Shown: in pieces, positions 1-6,468 of the stretch
Numbering within the stretch: the stretch's first letter is position 1
Layout of the letters: each line of letters opens with the position of its first letter
Assembly: GCA_964498125.1 (NCBI GenBank)
Contig: CAZCGE010000070.1
Span: forward strand, 1 to 7,554
Length of the DNA stretch: 7,554 nucleotides
Source of the DNA: CAMDBL01 sp964498125
GTDB taxonomy: Bacteria > Pseudomonadota > Alphaproteobacteria > Rhizobiales > Hyphomicrobiaceae
Direction: 5' to 3'
Position numbers and translations under genes: made by a program
Notes under the pieces: generated by a model
Told to the model about the DNA's origin: nothing
The model's input: the letters and a program-made list of their open reading frames with translations, nothing else
Databases searched by the model: none

Positions 1-539
1 TCGGCGGGCGGCAGCTTGCTGGCAAGGCGCAGCTCCTCGGCAATCCGCTGCAAGACGTGGCTCTCCACGAATGTGATCCACCAGCGGTTGATGCCGAGGC
101 CGCGCAGGCCGGCGAACAGATAGATGCGCATCCATTCCGGCGCGAAGATTACCTCGGTGTAGCTGCGGTAGAAGGACACTAGGCGGTCGCGCAGCGGCAG
201 TGAGCGGTCGGCGATCAGCACCTCCCACTCAGCCCGCCAGCGGCCGAGGTAGACCTCCTCGTAGACCTGCCGGATCAGGTCTTCCTTGGACGGGAAGTAG
301 CGGTAGATCAGCGGCTGGGTGACGCCGAGGCGGCGGGCGAGGTCGCGCGTGCCGCCGTCGAAACCGACCTCGGCGAAATAGCTGACGGCCGCATCGAGGA
401 TCTGGCGGCGGCGGTCATCGGGCGTCAGCCGGCGGCGCGCGCCGCTGGCCCGCCTCGCAGGCGCGCTCGCGACAGCCTTGCGCTTGCCGCTGGCGGCGCT
501 TGCTTTGCGCGCCTTCCTTTTTGCAGTCATCGTCGTCAT
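1..539 (-). CDS. TetR/AcrR-family transcriptional regulator (C-terminus beyond window)
   Basis: Reading from an ATG at 539 gives 179 residues with no stop before the window edge, so the C-terminal end is missing. Residues about 44-90 form the TetR DNA-binding domain: RRQILDAAVSYFAEVGF, then a helix-turn-helix with ARRLGVTQPLIYRYFPSKEDLI, which is the family signature. The rest would be the ligand-binding and dimer domain, rich in Trp and Tyr (WRAEW, WWITF). The first 40 residues are an Ala/Lys/Arg-rich basic tail, longer than usual for the family. A second ATG at 530 is three codons in. The gene starts 14 bases after the stop of the molybdenum hydroxylase large subunit on the same strand, so it is probably the last gene of that operon and likely regulates it. 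No strong Shine-Dalgarno is seen; GCGGGA lies just upstream. The effector is unknown. Confidence 0.88.
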   Translation of the reverse strand, partial: MTTMTAKRKARKASAASGKRKAVASAPARRASGARRRLTPDDRRRQILDAAVSYFAEVGFDGGTRDLARRLGVTQPLIYRYFPSKEDLIRQVYEEVYLGRWRAEWEVLIADRSLPLRDRLVSFYRSYTEVIFAPEWMRIYLFAGLRGLGINRWWITFVESHVLQRIAEELRLASKLPPA

Positions 540-553
540 GGCGCTGTTCCCGC

Positions 554-2683
554 TCAATCTGCTGCCAGGGCCGCTACGATCGTCTCGCGATCCAAGGGCA
601 GGTCGCGGATACGCACGCCGAGAGCGTGCGCAACCGCATTTGCCAGCGAGGCCGCTACAGGTCCGTGCGAGACCTCACCGGCGCCGAGCGGCGGATCGTC
701 TGGGCGCTCGACGATTTTCAGCTCGATCCGAGGCACTTCGGAGAACTTCAGGATCGGATAGGTCTCCCACGAATTCGAGACGTTGCGGCCATCCTCGAAG
801 CGCGCCCGCTCTTTCAGCGCGCACGACAGCGCATAGACGATGCCGCCTTCGATCTGGTTCAGCAGGCCATCGGGATTGATCACGAGGCCGCAATCGACGG
901 CGCCCCAGATCCTGTCGACCCGCACCACGTTCGCGACCGAGACCTCGGTGACCAGCGCGATGAAACCGGCACGGTTCTTGTAGCGGGCGAAGGCGATGCC
1001 GCGCCCGGTGCCGGTGCCGGCGGGCAGCCCATCCTGCCAGCCCGACATGGCGGCGGCCGCCTCGATCACGGCTCGGCCTCGCGGATCGGAGAGGAGGGAC
1101 AGGCGGTAGCGCACAGGGTCCTGCCCCGCCGCCAGCGCCAGCTCATCCATGAAGCTTTCCAGCGCGAACACGTTGCCGAAAGCGCCGAGACCACGGAACG
1201 AGGAGGTGCGCACCGGCGTCTTGGCGACGAAGTGGTGCACGATCTTCTGCGGGAAATCGTAGAGCAGCACGGCGTTGCGCACGCCACCGCCGCCGCCGCC
1301 ATCCGGCACGTCCTGCAGTTCGGGTTGAGGCGGCGGGTTGGGCAGCGCATAGGCGCCGATCAGATTGGCGCCACCCCACATCAACGGGCGCTGGCCATGC
1401 GTGCCGCTCCACAGGTCGACCGACCAGTCGTGCGGGCGGCCTTGCTGGTCGAGTTCGGCCGCGACCTTGATCTGCATGGCTGATTGCAGCGGGCCGGCCG
1501 TCAGCTCGTCCTCGCGGCTCCACAGCACGCGCACCGGCCGGTCGGGAAAATGCTTGGCGATAAACGCCGCGTCGAAGCCGACATCGTCGGCTGGGTTGTG
1601 GCCATAGCAGCCCGAGCCGTGCATGTGGACGACGACCAGTTTGTCGGCGGGATGCGGCAACGTCTTGGCGAGGCCGGCATGCAACTGATGCACGCCCTGC
1701 GAGTGGCTCCACACCGTCAGCTTGTCGCCGTCGAGGCGTGCCAGCGCGCAGGAAACGCCGATGGAAGCGTGGGCGATGTAAGGCTTGGCGTAGGTGGCCT
1801 CGAGCCGCTGGACGCTCTTGGCCTTGGGCGTCGGCTTGCCGGCTTCGATGACGCGATCCTTGCTCGGCAGGGTGGCGAGATAGGCGGCACTGGCCTGTTC
1901 CGACGACAGCGGGCTGCCGCCCTGCCACTTGGCCAGGCGCGCGGCCGCCTCCAGCGTTTTGGTCGCCGATGTCTCGTCGGGCGAGATGGCGGCGACGAAA
2001 TTGCCGAGGCGCAGGATTTGCCCGAGCCCGCCGCCTGCGCGCACGGCCGCGGCTTCATCGAGCGCGGCAAGTTCGGCGCCGGGCCATGGCTGGCGCAGGA
2101 CGCGGGCGTGCAGCAGCCCCTCTGGCGCCAGATCGTGGATGAAAGGTGCATTGGTGGCGAACACCTTGCCCGGCAGATCGACGCGCGGCAGGCTCTTGCC
2201 GATGAAGCGACGCTCCGCCTTCGGCTTGAATGGCGCCGTGCCGGTGGCGGCGCGGTCCAGGTCGACCTCGCCGGCCAGCGTCCAATAGTCGAGACCTGTC
2301 GCGGCGCCGCCCAGGAGGATGCGGCCCTCGACGACGGTCAACTGCTCAACCTTGCAGCCGAGCTTGAAGGCGGCCTTTTCCAGATATAGCCGGCGCACCT
2401 CGGCGGCGACCAGCCGCACCGCGGCCCCGCCCGCCTCGATCGAGCGGCTGCCCGAGGTGTAGCCTTCATTGGGGGAGGTCTGTGTGTGGCCCGCGATCAG
2501 GCGGATCTGGTGTGGCTCGACGTCGAGCTCATCGGCGGCGATCTGCATGATCGCCGTGGCGATGCCCTGGCCGATCTCGACCTTGCCGGAGGCCAGGCGC
2601 ACGCGTCCGCCGGCTTCGAAGCCGATCCACTGGTTGAGCTTGGGGTTGTCGAGCAGGCTGTCGGGAAGCTGATTGGAAAGCAT
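554..2683 (-). CDS. Molybdopterin-binding large subunit of a xanthine dehydrogenase/isoquinoline 1-oxidoreductase-type enzyme
   Basis: A protein of 709 residues in the molybdenum hydroxylase family, which hydroxylates N-heterocycles or oxidises aldehydes with water as oxygen source. Residues 33-58 carry the GKVEIGQGI / ADELDV stretch typical of IorB-like subunits. Residues about 168-245 (LPGKVFATNAPFIHDL) match the a/b hammerhead domain. FRGLGAFGNVFALESFMDEL around 496-515 is a conserved cofactor-binding region. GAGE near the C-terminus places the expected catalytic glutamate at E670. The start at 2683 was chosen because AAGGGAG lies just upstream and the small subunit ends 5 bases before; the frame stays open upstream to 3043, but that part overlaps the small-subunit gene. 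There is no Tat signal and no cytochrome c domain, so it is probably cytoplasmic. A run of six glycines lies at 462-467. The substrate is unknown; nicotinate, isoquinoline or aldehyde oxidation are options. Confidence 0.93.
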   Translation of the reverse strand: MLSNQLPDSLLDNPKLNQWIGFEAGGRVRLASGKVEIGQGIATAIMQIAADELDVEPHQIRLIAGHTQTSPNEGYTSGSRSIEAGGAAVRLVAAEVRRLYLEKAAFKLGCKVEQLTVVEGRILLGGAATGLDYWTLAGEVDLDRAATGTAPFKPKAERRFIGKSLPRVDLPGKVFATNAPFIHDLAPEGLLHARVLRQPWPGAELAALDEAAAVRAGGGLGQILRLGNFVAAISPDETSATKTLEAAARLAKWQGGSPLSSEQASAAYLATLPSKDRVIEAGKPTPKAKSVQRLEATYAKPYIAHASIGVSCALARLDGDKLTVWSHSQGVHQLHAGLAKTLPHPADKLVVVHMHGSGCYGHNPADDVGFDAAFIAKHFPDRPVRVLWSREDELTAGPLQSAMQIKVAAELDQQGRPHDWSVDLWSGTHGQRPLMWGGANLIGAYALPNPPPQPELQDVPDGGGGGGVRNAVLLYDFPQKIVHHFVAKTPVRTSSFRGLGAFGNVFALESFMDELALAAGQDPVRYRLSLLSDPRGRAVIEAAAAMSGWQDGLPAGTGTGRGIAFARYKNRAGFIALVTEVSVANVVRVDRIWGAVDCGLVINPDGLLNQIEGGIVYALSCALKERARFEDGRNVSNSWETYPILKFSEVPRIELKIVERPDDPPLGAGEVSHGPVAASLANAVAHALGVRIRDLPLDRETIVAALAAD

Positions 2684-2688
2684 GGCGG

Positions 2689-3177
2689 TCAGGCTCCCTT
2701 GCCGTCGGCTTGGCGGATCAGCACCGCGGCGCGTTCGACCGCGCGGATGATGCGTGGTTGCGCGCCGCACCGGCACAGGTGCTTGTCGAGGGCGGCGACG
2801 ATTTCGGCGCGGCTCGGGCTCGCATTGCGGTCGAGCAGCGCCTTGGCCTCGATCATGATGCCGGACAGGCAGTAGCCGCACTGGCCAGCCTGCAGCTCGA
2901 TGAAGGCGGTCTGCACCGGATGCGGTCTTTCGGGCGTGCCGAGACCCTCGATGGTCGTCACCTGACGGCCGTTGGCGGTTGCAAGCTCGAGTGTACACGC
3001 ATAGGCGGGCGTGCCATCGACCAGCACCATGCAGGAGCCGCACTGCTCGAGGCCGCAGCCAAAGCGCGTGCCCTTGAGATCAAGCGTATTGCGCAGCACC
3101 GCCAACAGCGGCGTTGCGCCGTCGGCCACCACCGCGCGCGATTCGCCGTTCACCACCAATGTGAAGTTCTGGCCCAT
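2689..3177 (-). CDS. [2Fe-2S] small subunit of the molybdenum hydroxylase
   Basis: A protein of 162 residues, the usual length for IorA/CoxS-type electron-transfer subunits. The N-terminal plant-ferredoxin-like domain ligates one cluster with C41, C46, C49 and C61 (GCGLEQCGSC motif). The C-terminal four-helix domain ligates the second with C100, C103, C135 and C137 (QCGYC and CRCG motifs). All eight cysteines are present, so both clusters should form and pass electrons from the molybdenum centre to an outside acceptor. It is the first gene of the minus-strand operon; its stop is 5 bases before the large-subunit start, and that gene's ribosome site lies inside its last codons. No FAD-binding medium subunit is present in the window, so the enzyme looks two-subunit and NAD-independent. 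Its own ribosome site is weak. Confidence 0.95.
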   Translation of the reverse strand: MGQNFTLVVNGESRAVVADGATPLLAVLRNTLDLKGTRFGCGLEQCGSCMVLVDGTPAYACTLELATANGRQVTTIEGLGTPERPHPVQTAFIELQAGQCGYCLSGIMIEAKALLDRNASPSRAEIVAALDKHLCRCGAQPRIIRAVERAAVLIRQADGKGA

Positions 3178-3240
3178 ATCCGTGCGTTTCCATCTCAGTG
3201 GGCTGTTGGCCCGTTGCGCAGCGCTTGACCGCTGTCGCTA

Positions 3241-3264
3241 CCTAGTTAACGATCGCTCAATAGG
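3241..3264. promoter_or_regulatory. Imperfect 24-bp palindrome, candidate TetR operator in the divergent promoter region
   Basis: The left half CCTAGTTAACGA and right half TCGCTCAATAGG are inverted copies with 9 of 12 positions paired, centred on CGATCG. The site lies in the 128-base gap between the divergent oxidoreductase operon and the hydrolase gene. Weak promoter-like boxes overlap it on both strands. On the plus strand these are TTGACC at 3225-3230 and TAACGA at 3247-3252, 16 bases apart. On the minus strand they are TTGCAA at 3267-3272 and TTAACT at 3244-3249, 17 bases apart. Size, symmetry and position fit an operator for the TetR protein encoded at the end of the operon. The link is inferred. 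Confidence 0.4.
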
Positions 3265-3293
3265 CCTTGCAAGCGCAATCGCTGGCACAGATG

Positions 3294-3299
3294 AGGGAG
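3294..3299 (+). promoter_or_regulatory. Shine-Dalgarno site that sets the hydrolase start
   Basis: AGGGAG lies 6 bases before the ATG at 3306. This favours 3306 over the in-frame ATG at 3267, which has no such site and falls among the predicted promoter boxes. Confidence 0.8.
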
Positions 3300-3305
3300 A
3301 ACGTG

Positions 3306-4313
3306 ATGGCATCGACATCTAACGTGAACGCCTCCGGCACGAGTGACTTGCGCGCTTCCGGCACGAGCGACGTGCGCGCCTCCGGGACGAGCGACGTGCG
3401 CGCCTCCGGCACGACTGACTTGCGCGCCTCCGGCACGACCGCGGGCCAAACACTCAAGGCCGCGCAGCGTTTCGTCACCTCCGGCGGCGTCCGCTTCCAC
3501 ATTGCCGAGGCCGGCAAGGGCTACCCGGTCGTGCTGATCTCGGGCTGGCCGCAGACCATGAATTCCTGGCGGCACGTCTTCCCCAGGCTCGCCGAGCGCT
3601 ATCGCGTCGTTGTCGTCGAACCGCCCGCGTTGGGTGCCGGCGAACCGTTGCCGGCGGGCAGCGACAGCCGCACGGTGGGTGCTGCGATCCTGACGCTGCT
3701 GCGCGAGCTCGGCATTTCACGCTGCGATGTCGTCGGCCACGACATCGGCGCCTGGCTCGGCTACCCGATGGCGCACTTGGCCCCCGACATGATCGAGCGG
3801 CTGGTGGTGATCGATGCCGCCGTGCCGGGATTGGCGGGCCCCGCCGCCTATATGCTGTCGCCCGAACGGGTGATGAAGGTCTGGCATTTCTATTTCAATG
3901 CGCTGCCCGACTTGCCCGCCGCGCTGACCGAAGGCCGCGAGCGCACCTATATCGAGTACATCTTGCGGACGCGCTCGGCCGATTTCGCCCGGACCTTCAC
4001 GCAGGCGGACGTTGACGAGTACGTCGGCGCCTATGCCAAGCCGGGCGCGATGGACCGGGGCTTTGCCTACTACCGCGCCATCTTCAAGAACATGGCCGAC
4101 AACATCGAGATGGCCAAGACCAAGCTGACCTTGCCGATCCTGGCGATTGGTGGCGCGCAGTGGCTCGGCCCGATCATGCAGGCGAGTTTCGATCCCGTCG
4201 GCAACAACGTCACCGGTGCCAGCGTCGAGGGCAGCGCCCATTTCGTGCCGGAGGAAGCACCGGAGGCAACGCTGCGACTGCTGCACGGTTTCCTGCGCCC
4301 GCCCGCCGGCTGA
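3306..4313 (+). CDS. Alpha/beta hydrolase, aspartate-nucleophile (epoxide hydrolase/dehalogenase-like), with N-terminal tandem repeat
   Basis: A protein of 335 residues. Residues 9-47 are a repeat region (see separate entry) and the hydrolase fold begins near residue 50. SGWP at 79-82 sits where the oxyanion-loop HGxP is usual. The nucleophile elbow GHDIG at 144-148 has D146 instead of serine, which is the pattern of epoxide hydrolases and haloalkane/haloacetate dehalogenases. The cap region carries WHFYFNALPDLP (193-204) and Tyr255/Tyr256, a place where epoxide hydrolases keep a ring-opening tyrosine. H312 in GSAHFVPEE is the likely catalytic histidine. The segment after strand 4 reads VEPPALGAGE, without the usual DxRGxGxS. 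The start at 3306 is supported by AGGGAG. The gene is divergent from the molybdenum hydroxylase operon, which suggests shared control and perhaps a shared pathway. No signal peptide is evident. The substrate is unknown. Confidence 0.9.
   Translation: MASTSNVNASGTSDLRASGTSDVRASGTSDVRASGTTDLRASGTTAGQTLKAAQRFVTSGGVRFHIAEAGKGYPVVLISGWPQTMNSWRHVFPRLAERYRVVVVEPPALGAGEPLPAGSDSRTVGAAILTLLRELGISRCDVVGHDIGAWLGYPMAHLAPDMIERLVVIDAAVPGLAGPAAYMLSPERVMKVWHFYFNALPDLPAALTEGRERTYIEYILRTRSADFARTFTQADVDEYVGAYAKPGAMDRGFAYYRAIFKNMADNIEMAKTKLTLPILAIGGAQWLGPIMQASFDPVGNNVTGASVEGSAHFVPEEAPEATLRLLHGFLRPPAG
3327..3440 (+). repeat. 24-bp in-frame tandem repeat, about 4.75 copies, encoding (R/N)ASGT(S/T)D(V/L)
   Basis: Successive units read NASGTSDL, RASGTSDV, RASGTSDV, RASGTTDL and RASGTT. 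The unit is 24 bases, so copy changes keep the frame. Differences between units are few and partly silent (GCC/GCT, GGC/GGG, AGT/AGC/ACT), pointing to recent duplication. The encoded stretch is small, polar and probably disordered, and lies before the catalytic fold. Confidence 0.93.
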
Positions 4314-4373
4314 GGCATACCCGGCGGCGAGCGATCATCGGCACCCCGGCATTTGCGAGCGACGACACCGGCA

Positions 4374-5579
4374 TCAGGAGCTGGCCTGTTCCTCCGGCGG
4401 CTTGACGTGGCGAAAGGCTGACAGCAGCGCCAGGTCATAGAGAATCTTGAGCACCCCGCAGAGCACCAGCGGCCAGGCATCATGGCCGGCGGAGAACAGC
4501 GCGCCGGCGATGGCGGGTCCGGCGGCCGCGGCAAGGCTGCGCGGCACGGACGTGACACTGGCCGCCGCTGGCCTCTCAGGCGGTGTCACAACCGCCATCA
4601 CGTAGGAGGAGCGTGTCGGCACATCCATCTGCGACAGCGCCGCGCGCACCAGCAGCAGCGCCAGCGCCAGCTCGAGACTTGGCGACAGCGCCGCCAGGAT
4701 CAGGCAGAGGCTCGATGGAATGTGTGTGAACACCATGGTGTTGACGAGGCCGATGCGCGTCGACAGCCAGGCCGCGACCGGAAACGAGAATGCGGACAGC
4801 ACGCCGGTCCAGAAGAAGAAAATGCCCGCCGCAGACAGGGAAAGCCCGAACTTGTTGAACAGCCACAAGGCCACCAGCGACTGCACCGCCAAGCCGCCAG
4901 CGAAGGCATCGATGCTGAACAGGGCCGCCAGCTTGTAGACGATGCCGCGTGAGGGCCCGAGCGCGGCTACCGGCTTTTCCGCCGCCGTGGGTTTGTCCTT
5001 GGGGAGGCGTGCATACAACAGTCCACCGGCCACCCCCAGCACGGCGTAAACGATGAACATGGCCTGCAGTGCCGATGCCTGTGACAGGCCGAGCCGGGCC
5101 AGCCCATCGGGGCCTGCCGATGCCAGCGCACCGACGGCTGCGGCCAGGGCGCCGATCAGGCTGTAGCGCGCAAACATCCGGGTGCGCTCGGCGTCGGCGA
5201 CCGAACGCGACAGCACCGCGTGCTCCAAGGGCGCAAAGATGCTGACGCTGCCCGATGACGGGTTGATCGTGCCGACGAAGGCGACGAGCATGATGACGGC
5301 GTAGGTGCTGGAACAGGCGAAGGCCACGCCGGTCGCCGCCATGACGCCCGAAGCGAACATCAGCAGCTTGCGCTGGTCGGCCCGCGCACCGATCAGGCCG
5401 ATGCCCAACGTCATCAGGGCCGAGCCGAGCAGCGCCAGCGTCGCCACGAGCCCGATCTCGAAGGCGCCCATACCCAGCGTCGTCAGATAGACGGGCAGCA
5501 GCACGACAATGAACCCGTCGCCGAAATCGCGCAGTGCACGCGCCACCAGGACCGGGTTCGTTGCGGCATGTTCAAGCAT
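4374..5579 (-). CDS. MFS transporter, 12 transmembrane helices
   Basis: A protein of 401 residues with alternating hydrophobic segments consistent with two six-helix halves joined by a polar loop at about 192-212 (RLPKDKPTAAEKP). The loop between helices 2 and 3 carries a variant of MFS motif A, GARADQRK at 64-71. The second half has RAALSQMDVPTRSSYVMAVV (about 312-331) followed by TSVPRSLAAAAGPAIAG, a stretch I associate with a bacterial MFS efflux-like subgroup. The gene is convergent with the hydrolase (60 bases between stop codons, no clear terminator) and divergent from the cupin. The ATG at 5579 has only a poor ribosome site; an upstream ATG at 5596 is out of frame. The substrate and direction of transport cannot be told from sequence, and a role with the neighbouring enzymes is possible but unsupported. 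Confidence 0.9.
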   Translation of the reverse strand: MLEHAATNPVLVARALRDFGDGFIVVLLPVYLTTLGMGAFEIGLVATLALLGSALMTLGIGLIGARADQRKLLMFASGVMAATGVAFACSSTYAVIMLVAFVGTINPSSGSVSIFAPLEHAVLSRSVADAERTRMFARYSLIGALAAAVGALASAGPDGLARLGLSQASALQAMFIVYAVLGVAGGLLYARLPKDKPTAAEKPVAALGPSRGIVYKLAALFSIDAFAGGLAVQSLVALWLFNKFGLSLSAAGIFFFWTGVLSAFSFPVAAWLSTRIGLVNTMVFTHIPSSLCLILAALSPSLELALALLLVRAALSQMDVPTRSSYVMAVVTPPERPAAASVTSVPRSLAAAAGPAIAGALFSAGHDAWPLVLCGVLKILYDLALLSAFRHVKPPEEQASS

Positions 5580-5909
5580 GAGGTGTGGTCTCGCATGATC
5601 CGATCCAGGGCGCGGGGTACATTATAGGCGCATCCTACCCGGCGGCGCTAAAATGAGCGGCAGGGCGCGCATGTTCCGAATGCGGCGTGCGCGTCGGCAA
5701 GCGTCATGGAATTTTTGAACTGCGCTAGGGCGCGGCGACATTGAACGACCTCAAGTAAACGCAAACGGCAGCCGCGACTCGGCTGGGCGTTGAACTGCCT
5801 AATGTGTCGAAGATGCTTCGGGGGATGGGGTTTCCCGCATGATGCTGGCAATGTTCCGGGAAAAGTCCAAGATAACATGCAGTATTGATGCGCTCTGATA
5901 GGCTGCTGC
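5580..5909. other. Intergenic region between divergent transporter and cupin genes
   Basis: I find no convincing gene in these 330 bases. The region holds a likely -10 box for the transporter, a small hairpin at 5769-5785 (CAGCCG, 5-base loop, CGGCTG) with no T-run, and three copies of TTGAAC at 5715, 5741 and 5790. Two of these extend to the same nine bases, TTGAACTGC. A minus-strand open frame from 6013 to 5648 crosses into the cupin gene and looks like a shadow. Confidence 0.6.
5621..5626 (-). promoter_or_regulatory. Likely -10 box (TATAAT) of the MFS transporter promoter
   Basis: The minus strand reads a perfect TATAAT here, about 42 bases before the transporter ATG, giving a short leader. 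No good -35 box is found 16-18 bases upstream (AGCGCC at 17), so the promoter may need an activator or use another sigma factor. Confidence 0.45.
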
Positions 5910-6257
5910 ATGACGCGACTTGGATTGAACCTGCTGGTTTCCGAACCTTCGGCGCGCGATGCTGAAGTTTCCCGGACGATTGTCACGGGCAAGGGCGTTC
6001 GGGTGGAGCGCATTGTCTCATTCGGGCAGGCGTCGCCAGAAGGGTTTTGGTACGATCAGGCGGAATCCGAATGGGTGACGCTATTAACCGGAAAAGCCCG
6101 CATCAGGATCGCTGATCAGCCGAACGCGATCACCCTGGGACCTGGCGATACTTTGTTGCTGCCCGCGCATTGTCGGCACCGAGTCGAATGGACCGACCCC
6201 GACCTGCCTACGGTGTGGCTTGCCTTGTTCGTTGAGGGCGAACTCAAAGTGACATGA
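5910..6257 (+). CDS. Small cupin-domain protein
   Basis: A protein of 115 residues made of one cupin barrel. GFWYDQAESEWVTLLTGKARI (45-65) fits motif 1 and LGPGDTLLLPAHCRHRVEWTDPD (76-98) fits motif 2. The histidine pair of motif 1 is replaced by Y48/Q50, while E54 or a neighbour and H87/H90 remain. I recall related bacterial small cupins with the same WYDQ pattern, so this seems normal for the subfamily. Metal binding and enzyme activity are therefore uncertain; such proteins are usually left as cupin proteins of unknown role. The ATG at 5910 is the only start codon in this frame after the stop at 5886; the ribosome site is weak (AGG at about -7). It stands alone, with the transporter divergent upstream and the tRNA fragment downstream. 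Confidence 0.85.
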   Translation: MTRLGLNLLVSEPSARDAEVSRTIVTGKGVRVERIVSFGQASPEGFWYDQAESEWVTLLTGKARIRIADQPNAITLGPGDTLLLPAHCRHRVEWTDPDLPTVWLALFVEGELKVT

Positions 6258-6424
6258 AGCAAATTTTCGCAGTGAAGGCGGACCGTCGCACTGAACCTTA
6301 GACGTCTTGATTGGCAGAATGATGATTGGTGGCGATTTCGCTATCGCGTTCGAGTAGCTCAAGCGCGCCCAGCACGGCATGCTGCCTCGGCAATACTGGC
6401 GCGGTTCGCAGTTCTGTACGGGGT
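6258..6424. other. Non-coding flank between cupin and att site
   Basis: No complete gene is seen. On the minus strand one frame runs open from the tRNA fragment to a stop at 6300-6302 and reads RTELRTAPVLPRQHAVLGALELLERD and on, about 40 residues with no start codon. It could be the tail of a broken gene or chance. A short hairpin lies at 6332-6347 (GCGAT, 6-base loop, ATCGC). If the att-site reading is right, this is the sequence that lay downstream of the intact tRNA gene before integration. Confidence 0.5.
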
Positions 6425-6468
6425 TGGCTGGGGAACTAGGATTCGAACCTAGACAGGCAGAGTCAGAG
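6425..6468 (-). tRNA. 3' half of tRNA-Gln(CTG), truncated at the anticodon loop; attachment-site core
   Basis: Read on the minus strand this is the 3' half of a tRNA. In order it shows an anticodon loop CTCTGAC (anticodon CTG, at 6462-6468) and the 3' anticodon stem TCTGC. A four-base variable loop follows, then a perfect T arm CTAGG-TTCGAAT-CCTAG (6436-6452), acceptor strand TTCCCCA, discriminator G and encoded CCA. The acceptor TTCCCCA-G-CCA together with anticodon CTG fits tRNA-Gln. Upstream of the loop the expected GCAGA stem is replaced by AAATT, and no TGGGGAA acceptor strand or D arm follows. So it is a fragment, not a working gene. With an integrase 130 bases away, it is best read as the att repeat left when an element inserted into a tRNA-Gln gene. 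Confidence 0.78.

Noticed and set aside
500..2389. Two long plus-strand open frames (500-1483 and 1484-2389) opposite the large-subunit gene
   Set aside because: They lie wholly antisense to a gene with clear family motifs; GC-rich codon structure often leaves the opposite strand open, and their sequences show no domain I recognise.
2684..3043. An upstream start at 3043 for the large subunit
   Set aside because: That extension overlaps the small-subunit gene in another frame and has no family motifs; the ATG at 2683 has a good ribosome site and correct spacing.
3267..3305. An earlier hydrolase start at 3267
   Set aside because: It lacks a Shine-Dalgarno site and falls in the promoter region, while AGGGAG sits 6 bases before 3306.
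3327..3440. A CRISPR array in the repeat region
   Set aside because: The units are contiguous, with no spacers, and stay in frame within a gene.
3717..4286. Minus-strand open frame of 189 residues opposite the hydrolase
   Set aside because: It is a shadow of the hydrolase coding strand, His/Gly/Val-rich as expected for antisense translation of GC-rich genes.
4314..4373. A bidirectional terminator between hydrolase and transporter
   Set aside because: Only the short direct repeat GCGAGCGA (4327 and 4355) is present; no stable hairpin followed by a T-run was found.
5648..6013. Minus-strand open frame of 121 residues before the cupin
   Set aside because: It is antisense to the cupin N-terminus and has no recognised domain; the rest covers non-coding-looking DNA.
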